DNA from: Anas platyrhynchos
Lineage: Eukaryota; Chordata; Aves; Anseriformes; Anatidae
NCBI RefSeq assembly: GCF_047663525.1
Contig: NC_092590.1
Span: 16,519,001-16,583,000 of the forward strand
Direction of reading: 5' to 3'
Length of the DNA stretch: 64,000 nt
The notes under the pieces were generated by a model. It was not told where the DNA came from, searched no databases, and saw only the letters and a list, made by a program, of their open reading frames with translations. The translations under genes were made by a program, and so were the position numbers. This document shows positions 25,122 to 36,025 of the stretch, piece by piece; positions within the stretch are counted from its first letter, which is position 1, and each line of letters opens with the position of its first letter.

Positions 25122-26202
25122 GTAAGGGCAAATGGCAATCTACACCGTGGCCACTGCTGGCAAAACTAAGGTCTGTATGCCTTTCTCGAGAGCAAATCCT
25201 TCAGCAAAGAGCCTGTGTCAGGAGTCGTTGATGAATTTGGCTCCCTGACATTTCTGCGATAAGGAAAAAACGAGACAGGCAGCACTGGATTTCTGAAAAA
25301 CATTTAGACAGTTCTGCAAGCTCTTACATATTTTTAGCTTGGTACCTCATTACCTGCTTTTGAATGAGGTTATTATTCATTCTTTATAAGATCTCCTCCC
25401 CTCTCCCTGTCATCATTTATCCTTCTTAATTAACAAATGGCATCAATTAAAATGTCAAATATACTCTGCACAGAACATGCCAAAGCCATGCTCAGTCGTA
25501 TGTTGAAAAGAGAACATCCCCACGTGGCTCGGCGGAGACAAGGATAGAAAATCTTGTCTGAAATGCAATTACTTGCAATCCATGTCTGTAAGTGAGGATG
25601 GCATTTGTCTTGCACAGAGGAGCAGGCTTGACAGCCGTAGAGCTTTCTGCTGAAGATCTATCCCATTTAGGTGGCTGGCTGCTTGGGGCTGGAAAAAGCT
25701 CATTGCAAGGGTTTTATCTTAAATTATTTTAACTACCAGGCCCTGGGGTCAGTCCTGGGTATCTGGGCTCCCTTGAGAGCCATCAGGGGCTGAGGGGGAG
25801 AGCGAAATGTTACCAAAATGTGATGCAAATCCCTAGTTTACGTGCCTATTTGAGGATAGCATGAATCACCCTCTCCTGCAGAGAGGCAGGTATCTCTGGG
25901 GGACGGTGAAGCCTGCCAGAGCGGCAAACCTCCCTTGAGTGCAGTGTACCCAGGTGACTGCTGTGACGAGGCCGTTAATCTTTTGACAACTGAAATTAGC
26001 TGAGATGTTCTTGCAGTGCTTAGTGCTTGGTGTGAGGGCACGCTGGCTCTTTATCAGGGGCTCTTCAGGATCCTTAATCAAAATACATCACTGCAAAAGG
26101 GCATTTAGAGGACATGACCATCATTTTCTGGGAACAAACACTACTTATCCACTAAGGCCTAATGGTACAAGTCCTTCAATGTGAATGCTGTGCTTATTTC
26201 AG

Positions 26203-26277
26203 GTCCATTGTATGAGACAAACTGTAATTTCAGTCCATGCAGATGGAGGAGAAATGCAATTTGTACAGAACAGGCAG
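26203..26277 (+). other. candidate 75-nt exon, phase 0-0
   Basis: The acceptor 'gctgtgcttatttcag' and donor GGCAG/gtaatg bound exactly 25 open codons (VHCMRQTVISVHADGG...). The frame also stays open for 81 codons past the donor, so the frame alone is weak evidence. A MIR-like 'gtgactcagagcaagtccct' lies just downstream, which suggests that the open stretch beyond the donor is repeat-derived. Confidence 0.2.
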
Positions 26278-27042
26278 GTAATGTTCTTCCCTCAAACACT
26301 ATTTCATGATGTGACTCAGAGCAAGTCCCTTATCTCCATTTACTTTACTTTCCGTGGCAGTTTGCAGAAAAACATTTACCAGCTTGACAGGGACCTGTTG
26401 ATTACCGATCAGGTCTTGGGATCACATTTTAGCCAAAGAGTTCAGGTCGCGGACCATGCTGTTGTGCTGGAGGCCCTAAAAACATGCAGTAAAATGGTAG
26501 AGCTTGCTCTAAAAAGCTGAGGTAGGCTTTTAAAGGTTTGGACGTGAAGGCAGTGTGCTAAACTGGCAATGCAGGTTAAGAAATGCTTGTGTAGCTTAAT
26601 GCAAGCTGGCAGTCACAGCAACATCTCTCTCCTTGGAGAGGTTTTTGTGTTTTCCACACCCACTGCCATGCTGGGAGCTCCTGGGGGGAAGACTTTTCCC
26701 AGCTCTGCACCTCTGTGCAGTGTGGCTTTCCGTGTCCTGGGCAGTGAAAGAAGACTAGGAAGGAATTCTTTCCCAGTAAAACACATAAGGGCAGATTAAG
26801 TGGCTCTTGCTTCCCAAATGAAAAGCAGGCAGAACGTCAGGGCAGTGATCTGATTTGAATACTAACTTATCAGAGGAAATCTAAAGCTCAATTCAAAGTC
26901 AAATAATGACTATTTTAAAACCATGAGTGCATTTAATCTGATGTGCACACACCCCAAGGGGCTCCTGTGGCATTAAACCAAGGTCAGAGAAGCTTTTCAA
27001 GAGAGAGGCTGATGTTTTATCTTGATTCAGATTTGGCAATGG

Positions 27043-27830
27043 TGATGTGATGGGTAAGGAATTGGCTGGATGGTCACACTCCAAGAGTTGCAGTCAATGG
27101 CTCAATGTCCAAGTGGAGGCTGGTGTTCCTCAGGGGTCAGTACGGGGACTGGTGTTGTTTATCATCTTTGTTGGTGACACAGACAGTGGGATTGAGTGCA
27201 CCCTCAGAAAGTTTGCCTATGACACCAAGCTGTGTGGTGTGATTGACACACTGGAGGAAAGGATCCATCTAGAGGGACTGGGACAAGCTTGAGAGGTGGG
27301 CCTGTGTGATCCCCATGAAGTTGAACAATGCCAAGTGCAATGTCCTGCATCTGGTCTGGGGCAATCCCAAGCACAAACACAGGCTGGGCCAAGAATGGAC
27401 TGAGAGCAGCTCTGGGGAGAAGGACCTGGGGATGGTGGTTGATGAGAAGCTCGACACGAGCCATCAGTGTGGGTTTGCAGCCCAGAAAGCCAACTCTGTC
27501 CTGGGCTGCATCAAAAGAAGTGTGGCCAGCAGACCAAGGGAGGTGATTATCTCCCTCTAGTCTGTTCTCATGAGGCTTTACCTGGAATCCTGTGTTCAGC
27601 TCTGGGGCCTCCAGCATAAAAAAAAAAAAAGACATGAACATATTAGAAAAAAATTGGTGTAGGGCCACAAAGATGACCAAGGGGTGAGGATGTCCCCAGA
27701 CCCATGGTCTGGGGTGAGGTGTCCCTGCCCGTGGCAGAGGGGTTGGAACTAGAGGTCCTTAAGGTCTTAAAGGCCTTAGGTCTTTAAGGTCCTATCCAAC
27801 TTAAACCATTCTGTGATTCTGTTCTATGTG
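27043..27830 (+). mobile_element. CR1 LINE, 5'-truncated avian copy
   Basis: The sense-strand CR1 order is complete from the distal reverse-transcriptase part ('aaggaattggctggatggtc', 'ggtgttcctcaggggtcagt', 'tgacaccaagctgtgtggtg', 'ccaagtgcaatgtcctgcat', 'aaggacctggggatggtggt') to the 3' tail 'aaccattctgtgattctg'. The inherited frame is visible on the plus strand ([16 protein letters not shown]), but stops and indels break it. About 27620-27690 contains an A-rich insertion, after which most of the region before the tail is missing. The tail shows a local repeat of 'ggtc(c)tttaagg' units (27751-27792). 5' truncation is normal for CR1. Minus-strand frames here are shadows. Confidence 0.9.
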
Positions 27831-28509
27831 TGCACCTGGTAGCCCGCTGTGGTTGTTTCAAGATTTCCCCTCAGTCTGCAGCTCCTTTTTTAGCAAAGTT
27901 TGGCTTGGATGCAGCTCTCATTTCTTGAGAAGGCACACATTTGCACTTGCTGGTGTAAAATAATTCTGATGGGTGATTTCAGCACCGGGTTCGTTTCTTA
28001 AGCTATGCACACTCGATGCATTCCCAGAAGGAGAAAGCCTAGGATTTAGGAAGTGTGGGTTTGTTTAGTTAATTCATTCAGTAAGATCTTTTTTTCAGGA
28101 AGGCAACTCCACTTAGAAAGTATGTAAGTTTACACTTAAATTCAAGCAAATGCTGAAACATTGCTGGAGATGAGAAGATTTGCTAGGAGTGTAATGGTAA
28201 CCACGTGCTTAAATATTTAGCTAACAGCAGTGGTATTAAGCAGATGCTTATGTGAGTTTCTTTAGTGGAGAGAGCATTGCAAGAGAGAAGTATCCAGAAT
28301 TCAGGTTTACAAGGCGTCTGGAGCACTGGGTGGATGTAGCTGTCTGTTTGTGAGTGGTTTCTGGTACATATCAGTGAGGGAATTATATGCTGGAGATGAC
28401 ATTTTGCCAGTTGGGGTGACTCAAAGCCTTTTTTTCTTCAGGATGTAAAAAAAATCATTAGAAACAACAGCTCTGCATGGGGTAAAAAATCTTCAAACCT
28501 TTCCACATA

Positions 28510-29115
28510 TAGTTATGGGCTCTGAAGTGACTGCTGCCAGTAAGGAAAGAGGTCTTGGAGTTCCAACATCTGCTCAGTCCTCATTAGTAGTTATGCTAAA
28601 AATTATTAGGGAAAGAGAACAGAAAATACCCTCAGGCTGCTGTTTAAATGTGTGGTGTTTTTACATCTTGAGCACTGTGTGCAATTCCAGTTTGTCTAGC
28701 TCAAAAATGATCTAGCAGAGCTGGGCAAAGTCCAAAACAAGGCAATAAGGATTATCAAAAATATGAAATAGCTTTATATAAGGGGTGACTAAACGGCCTA
28801 ATGTTCTTTGGTTTGGAAAAGAACTTCCTGGGGTATGTACGAGGGAAACCTATAGAAATGTTAGTGTGGTAGAGAGGGGAAAGTCAATTGTATTTATAAT
28901 TCAGGAGCTAGGAACATTAAATTGCCAAGTGACAGATCCAGTACAAACAAAAGCAGCCTTTTATTTTCTTATTTTTTCTTTCTCCCCCAATCAGAGTGGA
29001 GAATTACACCATCAAAGTCATTGCCAATACCATGGGCTAGCCTAGAAACATACCTGGGTTCAAAGAGATTAGATAAGTTCACGGAAGGGAAAAACCCGTC
29101 AAGGTTGGTTTGGTG
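28510..29115 (+). mobile_element. ancient CR1/L3-type LINE fragment
   Basis: Diverged but collinear with the old amniote CR1 group: 'aggtcttggagttccaacat', 'attattagggaaagagaaca', 'gcactgtgtgcaattccag', 'aacaaggcaataaggattat', 'caggagctaggaacatta', 'cagtacaaacaaaagcagcc', and 'gattagataagttcacgga'. About 600 bp is preserved in order without a usable reading frame. It sits 0.7 kb from the much better preserved CR1 at 27.0 kb, and the contrast shows two insertion ages. Confidence 0.7.
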
Positions 29116-29119
29116 TGAT

Positions 29120-31850
29120 TATATCCTCAAGGAGTCCCTGAGACCAGACAAGTGTCTTTACATACTTACTATGGACTATAATCTCTGTGCACTCAAATCT
29201 GTGGAGTGTTGGGTTTAACAGAACACCTCTGACAGTGTAGCTATATGATGCTGCAGGGCCAAAATAGCAGCAGATTTTGCTGGCTGGGTTGGCATCTTTC
29301 TATGAGACTGAAAGGCTCACGTATTCTCCTATTTACAATATGCACTGGAAAAGCAGACAAGCAATCTGTGCAGGAGGGGCATTGGACAAATGTTAGAGGA
29401 GGAATTTCAGCTCCTGGCTGGGTGAACTTGTGGGGAATTGCATCTTAAATCACTTTTCAAGCACAAAAGTTTTTTCATAGGGTAGGATTCTCTAATCCAG
29501 CAGAATAACACAAAAGCATCCTGGGGACCTGGATCTCTTTCAGTTAGCACGTTGAGTTCTTCCACAATAGAAAGCAAATCCCATGATCTGTCCCATAGAT
29601 TAAGGAAGCCCCATATTGAAACTAGCATTTTCCTAAACTGCTATTCTGTCTGGAAGTCTGTCATTGATAGGCATGAACTGCCTTCTAATTGGCAGCCTTA
29701 ATTTATTCATGACTTTGTTAAATACATTTATTCTTGTACCAGCTCGAGCCCTCAGCTTAAAAACCAACTATTTCTGTCTGGTGTTTATAACCCTCATATA
29801 TTTTGTAAAGTGGCAGAAAAACTAACATTGCAAGCAACTATTTATGGTTAACTAGTCCCCATACTTGCCTCAAAGCCAACCCAGTTATCCCGATAAAGCT
29901 TCTAATTGATATTTTTGTAACCTGTTCATGAAGGCAGTGGAAACTACACGCTGCTCACAGGGGATGCATGCTGGTGTTTTGCTTCCACCTTTACATGCAG
30001 AAACAGAAAATGTGTTTCCAGGTTTTTAACTTCACAAGGGGAAATTTGAGAAAGAATGAATAAGAAGGAAAAGGCTTACTCTCTAGTCATCTAGCTAAAC
30101 CAAACAGGAATAAATACATAAAAGGAGCAACTGAAAGGGTCAAATTATTGGATTTAACCAGCATTTGTTTATTCTGTAATCTATACATTTATGTATGGCA
30201 GAGCAGAATTTCAGGGTAAAGGTGTTATCCATCAGAAAAATCAGATAAAAATAAACAAATAAATAAATAAAGGTATTATTGTTAAACAGGGTACTAAAAG
30301 AAGACACTAAGGAAACATAGGAATTCTGTTTCAACACACACACAAACTAACAAACAAAAAAAGAAAACCACACCCCAAAACCAAAGAAATCCCAAATGCT
30401 GGAAAGCTAAATGCTAAACTCTAATAAGAGCCCAAGAAGATGTTTCTTGCTAAATACAAGAGAATGCTTTCTACTTCCCAAACACATCAGAAATAAGGAT
30501 TTGCCATCTAGTCTGTAAGGGTAATAAATGATTGAGGCACAATAGGGGACAGTCAGAAACTTCAGACTATGTAAGAAAAAGTCATAAAAAATTAATTATT
30601 TTTGGAACCGAGGGAGTTTTCCCACGTTGCAATATCTTTCTGGGACGCTTTTGTGACAAGCAATCAGAAATTAAATTACTGATACAAAAGGTTTCCAAAT
30701 AAATTAACAAGATGAACAGTAACCAATTGTGAGGACTAACTAATTCTCACAAGGGGTGTAAAGGAACTCAAGTATGAAAGTGCTGACCTACCAGCTGTGT
30801 CTTTCATGTGCTCCTTAAATAGCCCATTGTACCAGGAGAATGGAAAATATAACATATGTTTTCGAAGTGAAGTCTGGGAGCATCTGGTGTAAACTGTAAT
30901 TAAAAATGGAATAAGTAGACATTTGGATAAATATGATACAGTGGGAAAAAATGTCTATGTAGTTTTTATAAAGGGAAGTTATTACCATGCAAATCCATTA
31001 AGGCTCTCTGTAGCAACACATATTAATAAGGAGAATCCAATCAATATAAAACATTGGATATTGAAAGTCATTTGACAAAGACTCTTTCACCAAAGCCATG
31101 AAATAAGTGAAAATGTTCATTGATGTATGCATAGCATTCCTATATATTAATTCTTTGTCTTTGATTTGTTCCTATACAATGTTTTCTCTGTTAAAATGTA
31201 AGCAATGAAGGGAAGAAAAAATTGACATCCTTTAGCGATCAGTACCAGGACTTCGTATGATCTGCAAGGTCAGAGGTGACTGGAACAAAGGTGATTGGGA
31301 AGCAGCAGAACTCCCCAGCAGTAAGGTGCTATCCCAGAAAAACAAAACTAAAATTTCCACTGAAGAGTTGAAGACAGGAAGTAGCTGCTTGATAAAACAG
31401 AATTCAGTGTCAATAAATGCAAAGTAATACAATGGAAAACAGTGCTAAATATGCATCCCTAGCAAGAAGTTTAAATGAACTGTTTTCCAGGAAATAGATG
31501 CTGTAATTATTGTGGTTAGTCTGTGAAGAAAAGAAAAAAAAAAAAAAAGCAGATGCCTTTTTTGTTGTTTTTGTTCCTCCCCTCTCATTTTAAAACAAAA
31601 TTTTGTAATATCTTTCCCAAGAAGGCTATTGATTGAGCTAGGTCTCAAGCTCCTTTTCCCGATTTTTTCCCCTTCATAAGAGTGCAGATCTGTCTTAGTT
31701 TTAGTGCCGTTGATATAAAGCTGTCCTAGACACTTCCTAATTCAAAACCTTGAGTTCTCTGATACAGCTGACTTCCACAGTTATTTTCCCTAGTTTATCA
31801 AAATTTGCCCTGCTGATCCATACCTGGAAACAAAACTGTAAAAGTCAAAG
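29120..31850. other. noncoding AT-rich stretch
   Basis: Unique AT-rich DNA with an (AAAT)n tract at 30247, A-rich DNA near 30340-30390 and an A-run at about 31531. No recognised gene or splice-bounded open frame. Confidence 0.55.
30247..30270. repeat. (AAAT)n microsatellite
   Basis: Imperfect AAAT/AAAC tandem tract read directly from the sequence. Confidence 0.75.
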
Positions 31851-31854
31851 TGAA

Positions 31855-32030
31855 ACTCTCAATCAGGGCACTGGAAGTATTTAACCACGGGAGCAGACCA
31901 CCTGAAGGTGATGGCAAATTCTCTTCCACGTCAAGGATTTTGAGTGATATCAAACCTCTCCTGCTGCAAGGTCAGTGCTGGCTCAGACACAGGATGTTGA
32001 GCTTGACTTTGGTTAACTTCTCTACTCTGC
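31855..32030 (+). mobile_element. possible very old CR1-type 3' relic
   Basis: 'ggcactggaagtatttaacc' and 'aaggtgatggcaaattctct' loosely follow old CR1 3' motifs (a 'gaagtatttaa' and 'gtggtggattctcc' pair), but their order is uncertain and there is no tail. A profile search is needed. Confidence 0.2.
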
Positions 32031-32130
32031 ACTACCTGCCTCAAATCTCCTCATGCCTCTTTCCCCACTGTCATCTCTACTGTATGTGCACTTCTTCCTG
32101 ACAAAACCCTGCACCAAATGTATTGCATTT

Positions 32131-32346
32131 ACTAATTAGAATAGCAGTTACTAATTAAGTTTAAATTCCAATGTACCAATCAAATTTTATTTCCTAATTG
32201 TGCTACATTATCACTAATTAGAATAGCAGTTTTTACTTAATGGATTATATTTAAATTAAGATGTCTCCATCCAATGTTTTTTCCTACTTACATTTTAACT
32301 AATTGGTGCTGCAATTATTAAGTTACGTTTAAATTGAAATATATCA
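32131..32346. repeat. degenerate AT-rich tandem repeat, about 83 bp period, 2.6 copies
   Basis: Three copies begin with the same word: 'actaattagaatagcagtt' at 32131 and 32213, and 'actaattggtgctgcaatta' at 32298, giving spacings of 82 and 85 bp. All three contain 'gtttaaatt' or 'atttaaatt' at a similar place, and copies one and two share a 'ccaat' segment. Each unit carries TAATTA/TAATTG cores, the binding core of many homeodomain proteins. There is no open frame. It is either an old satellite-like expansion or a regulatory element that grew by duplication. Confidence 0.7.
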
Positions 32347-32349
32347 GGC

Positions 32350-33930
32350 TGGTAGGGAATCATATGATAGCTTGCTTACAGTCTGTATGATACTAGGACG
32401 AATGATTAAGATACAGTCCAGTTAATTAGTTCTGGAATCAAAATAATTTCATAATTGTTTGAATAAGTGAGGGTACACTACTCCCTCACCACTCTATTAA
32501 GGAGGAGCGTATCATGAGCTCAGTGGAAATTTAACATGGCTATTGGTGCTAATCAGCATGGATTCAATCTGCAAATATTTAGTCCCAGGTTCAGGAGGGC
32601 ATTTAAACCTATATATCCATTTAAGTATGTTCTTAATGGTTGCCCCACATGTCTGAATCAGTCTTCTGATTTCTGCTTGTCATCGAAACAGGTCTTGGAA
32701 GATCAATTTACCATGTTTTCCTCCATTGCTTTTGTTTGCCATTGTATTCTGCTCCGATGGTGACATAAAGCAAAATTTAAGACAATTACCAAGTGCTGAT
32801 AGTTAGTAAAGAGGCAGAGAGTGGCTTTAAACCACTGATTTGCATCAAGATCCAGCACGGAGGCTTACTAGCAAAGCCAGCCAGAGCACAGGGAGGAATC
32901 ATTGCTGGGCTTAAAGGAGCTGTGATTCCTGCCATCTGCTGATGGTGACCCTAAAGCAGCATGGAGGAAAGCATTTCAGATTGCAGCAAATGCTTTGACC
33001 TAGGGGTTTTAACGCTGCAGCCCTTCAGAGCAGCACAGTGTGGCATGCAAGCACTGAGCTGTGCTTGCCCTCTCTGAGCACCAGCTATCCTTCTCTGTCA
33101 GTGTCACCTCTGCTCTGCAAGAGCGTGAGCCTCTGCACTTGTGAGCAGTGGGCATGGGGACGAGGAGGTGCAGCCTCGCAGAGTCCCTGAGTATTTTTCT
33201 TTTGGTGCCGTCATGAACATAAAGAGAGAATGAGGTGGCTCTTGATAGATATATACATATATCTATATATATATGCATATATGCATATGTGTGACCATGG
33301 AGGAGTCACATCTTCTCTCTTTGACAAAATCAGCTTCACACAGATGCTGGGGAGACATCCTCTGCACTGTGCAGGTCGCATTGAGGAGCTGCAGGACATC
33401 CCTATGGAAACTCTGCCTTTTTTTTTTGGCCTGACACACCTATATAAATCAGGAGTGCCCAAAATCTTTAAGGCAGCACTGTAACAGAACCATAAAAGAT
33501 GCAAGTATCTAGGAAAGGAAGTTTGTAATGACTTACTAACAATTCCAGAGTTGCAATATTACCAAGAGCAGATGGGGGTACGTAACGATCCAGCTGAGAT
33601 CTGTAACAGGTTAACAACCTTCCTCATAGCAGGTGACATTTAAAAGAAACTGGCTACCAGCTAGATATAAGGGGGCAGGGGTGTGAGAGTGGAAAAAAGT
33701 AAAGATAAATAAATGAGGGTTAAATTAGGAGGAAAGGTTACTGTTTCTTCAAAGGCACAAGGGCCCATTAAATTGATATTAAAGTGTAAAGTTTTGAATC
33801 AGTGAGTTTTTAAAGAGATTTTAACAATATTCCCTCATCTCTACGTAAGTAAATGAGGGGCTGAATATCAGAAGTGGTATGTGTTCAGTAATGCATTTCT
33901 CTTCCCCTTTGCTCATTCTTTCTGACTTTT
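32350..33930. other. noncoding stretch
   Basis: Unique DNA including a TA-rich microsatellite at 33245. No recognised gene. Confidence 0.55.
33245..33289. repeat. (TA)n/(ATGC)-type microsatellite
   Basis: Alternating AT-rich dinucleotides with interspersed C and G ('atatgcatatatgcatatgt'). Self-complementary and prone to hairpin formation. Confidence 0.75.
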
Positions 33931-33934
33931 ACAG

Positions 33935-34012
33935 GAGCAGAGCTGAACTCTACAGAAATCCATCTCTGTTTCGGGAGTCTGAGTCCTTTCAAAAAGGCTG
34001 AACCATTTCAGG
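33935..34012 (+). other. candidate 78-nt cassette-type exon
   Basis: Among the best-bounded segments in the window. The acceptor is a long pyrimidine tract ending 'tctttctgacttttacag' and the donor is TTTCAGG/gtaagtac, a near-consensus match. The length is a multiple of three and only one frame is fully open (25 codons, AELNSTEIHLCFGSLSPFKK...), entering after two nucleotides and leaving one. A symmetric exon could be skipped without a frameshift. No family is recognised. It could be a coding cassette exon, a lncRNA exon or a decoy. Confidence 0.35.
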
Positions 34013-35562
34013 GTAAGTACAAAAGAAAAGATACCAGAAAAATCAGATTGTCCTCATATTAAACAAGATCTGAGTTTTAGAAGTTTCATAACTGCCAATG
34101 TCATCAAAAGCTCATACTGCATTGAAGAGGAACAGAAAAAGTCAATGGAAAACTACTTAACTGAGGCAGAAGGATCAGCTTGAGAGGTAGGAGATGATAA
34201 GCCATGCCGGCAATGTGTGTTTGCGAGACTGAGTGTGTCCTTCATTGTAATGCAGCCTTAGACATGAAGGCAGATGCTGTATGATTATTCTTTAACTGTG
34301 AACTGTGAGGGGATTTTATCTATTTTCTTTCTAATTTACTCTGACTTTGTAAAACCATGTTCCTCCAAGCTCTGCTCCCTGTTCCAGCATGCTAAGGACT
34401 CCCGTCTGTATAACGTGAACACATTTTGAAAGCCCCAAGCTGTATTTTTCCTTCTGTATAACTTATTTTAAGGCTGTATGTGGAGTATTTTCCTCCAACA
34501 AGTCGTGGTAGCTTTTGGAGTCTGGTTGCTTTTGACTGAAATGCTGAACCAGAGGCCAGGCAAATTTCTTAATGTTGGGTCCAGTCCTGAATACACCCTA
34601 CAGATCTGCCACCAAATGAATATGCAAGGGACACAAGAAAGCATATGTGGGGTACTGACATTTAATACAGGGTGTACACCCCATCATCAAAACGCCTTTC
34701 CTCCTCCAGCTTAATGAACTAGGCATACAGGTGGACACCCTGGGTTGGACACTCAAATGGTATAAATGTACGGAGCTATGCTGATTTACAGCAGCTGAAA
34801 ACCTGGCGCCTGCAATCTGTCCCAGAAATTATTTCATTTCATTAGTAGATCCCTAGACAAAATATGGTCTGCAATTCAATAACCATTCCTGATGCTTACA
34901 GGAGGTGCCTTCAGCTAAACTATACAGGAACCAGTAAGAACATTGCTGTTTAAGCCAGTCTCAGCCAGTATATGATGTCATGTCACACCATAGCACTTCT
35001 GGGCTATGCATTCCTTTTAGTGATGTTTCCACATCTTTCTGTTTTCTTAAACTCCTGGGGTTTAGCACACTAGCTTTGGATGTGAAAAAAAGGTTCCTTT
35101 GCGCTCTCAGCACCAGACATCCAGAATGAAAAATCATGCCTTAATTCAGACTAAGGACTGGAAAGAGCTTATATAAATGTAGTAGCCATAAGGCTACATG
35201 CAGGAAAATCTTAACTTTTGATCTATGGGTGGCAGGGGAGAGAGGAAGACGTGGGACTGGGTTTTTGCAAAAAGCATCTGGTGAGGTTTGGTTATGCTCC
35301 ACACTTCAGTTCAAAACTTCCATAGTTATCATGAAATAGAAACAGGCTTATTGTCTGATCAGCTTTACATTCAAAGCGTTGTCTAAAACTAGTGTACAAT
35401 CGTGCATGTACATTTTTTCATAAATAGATGAAAGGTACAACTGAGTACCAGCAGTATGAAATCAGTAAGGGTAATCAAGGAGGGAAACATTAGTGGGAAG
35501 GGTACTGATTGCACAGGCTGGGCATTAATGTACTATTTCTGTACTCAGTACTTTGCAATGTC

Positions 35563-35582
35563 AAAAAAAAAAAAAAAAAAAA
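35563..35582. repeat. 20-nt poly-A tract
   Basis: Uninterrupted run of A, followed by a short TG-rich stretch. No retroelement body recognised upstream. Confidence 0.85.
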
Positions 35583-35984
35583 GCACCATGTGTGTGTACA
35601 GGTGTGCCTGTATGTGTAACTATGACAAACCAGTTAACAAAACTGCGGAGCGGGTATTTGTTAGGCTAGACAAGGCTGAATTTATGCCAAATTTTATTTA
35701 GCCGTAATTCTGGTGGATAAATGTCTTATTATCTCTTTCTGAAATTTCTCCAGCACAGCCCCCGCCCCCCCGCAGATGGGAATTCATTTGCTAAAAGGAG
35801 AGTTGGCAGCAGAGACCATCCTGAGCTCTACGGGCTGTGTCTCTTCAGGAGACAGGATTATTGCAAACACTCCCTTTGTGCTAAGATATTTAAACAGTCT
35901 TCCCGGCAATGTTAAAAACGTAAGGTGTACATGATTATGAAATATAACTATACAATGACTTTCACATTTAGAAAGCAACAGGAC

Positions 35985-36025
35985 GCTTTCCAGCTGCGGC
36001 CGCCGCGCTGGCAGAGTATGACATC
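35985..36025. promoter_or_regulatory. isolated CpG cluster with a NotI-type core
   Basis: 'cagctgcggccgccgcgctg' holds five CpGs in 20 bp in otherwise CpG-poor DNA, followed by a CRE-like 'tatgacatcacc'. There is no open frame of note. It may mark an unmethylated regulatory site; the evidence is composition only. Confidence 0.2.

Noticed and set aside
26300-26350. MIR-like 'gtgactcagagcaagtccct'
   Set aside because: Only one short motif matches, which is too little for a separate element call.
27204-27680. 158-codon minus-strand frame
   Set aside because: It is the antisense of the CR1 element at 27.0-27.8 kb and is a shadow of the old reverse-transcriptase frame.
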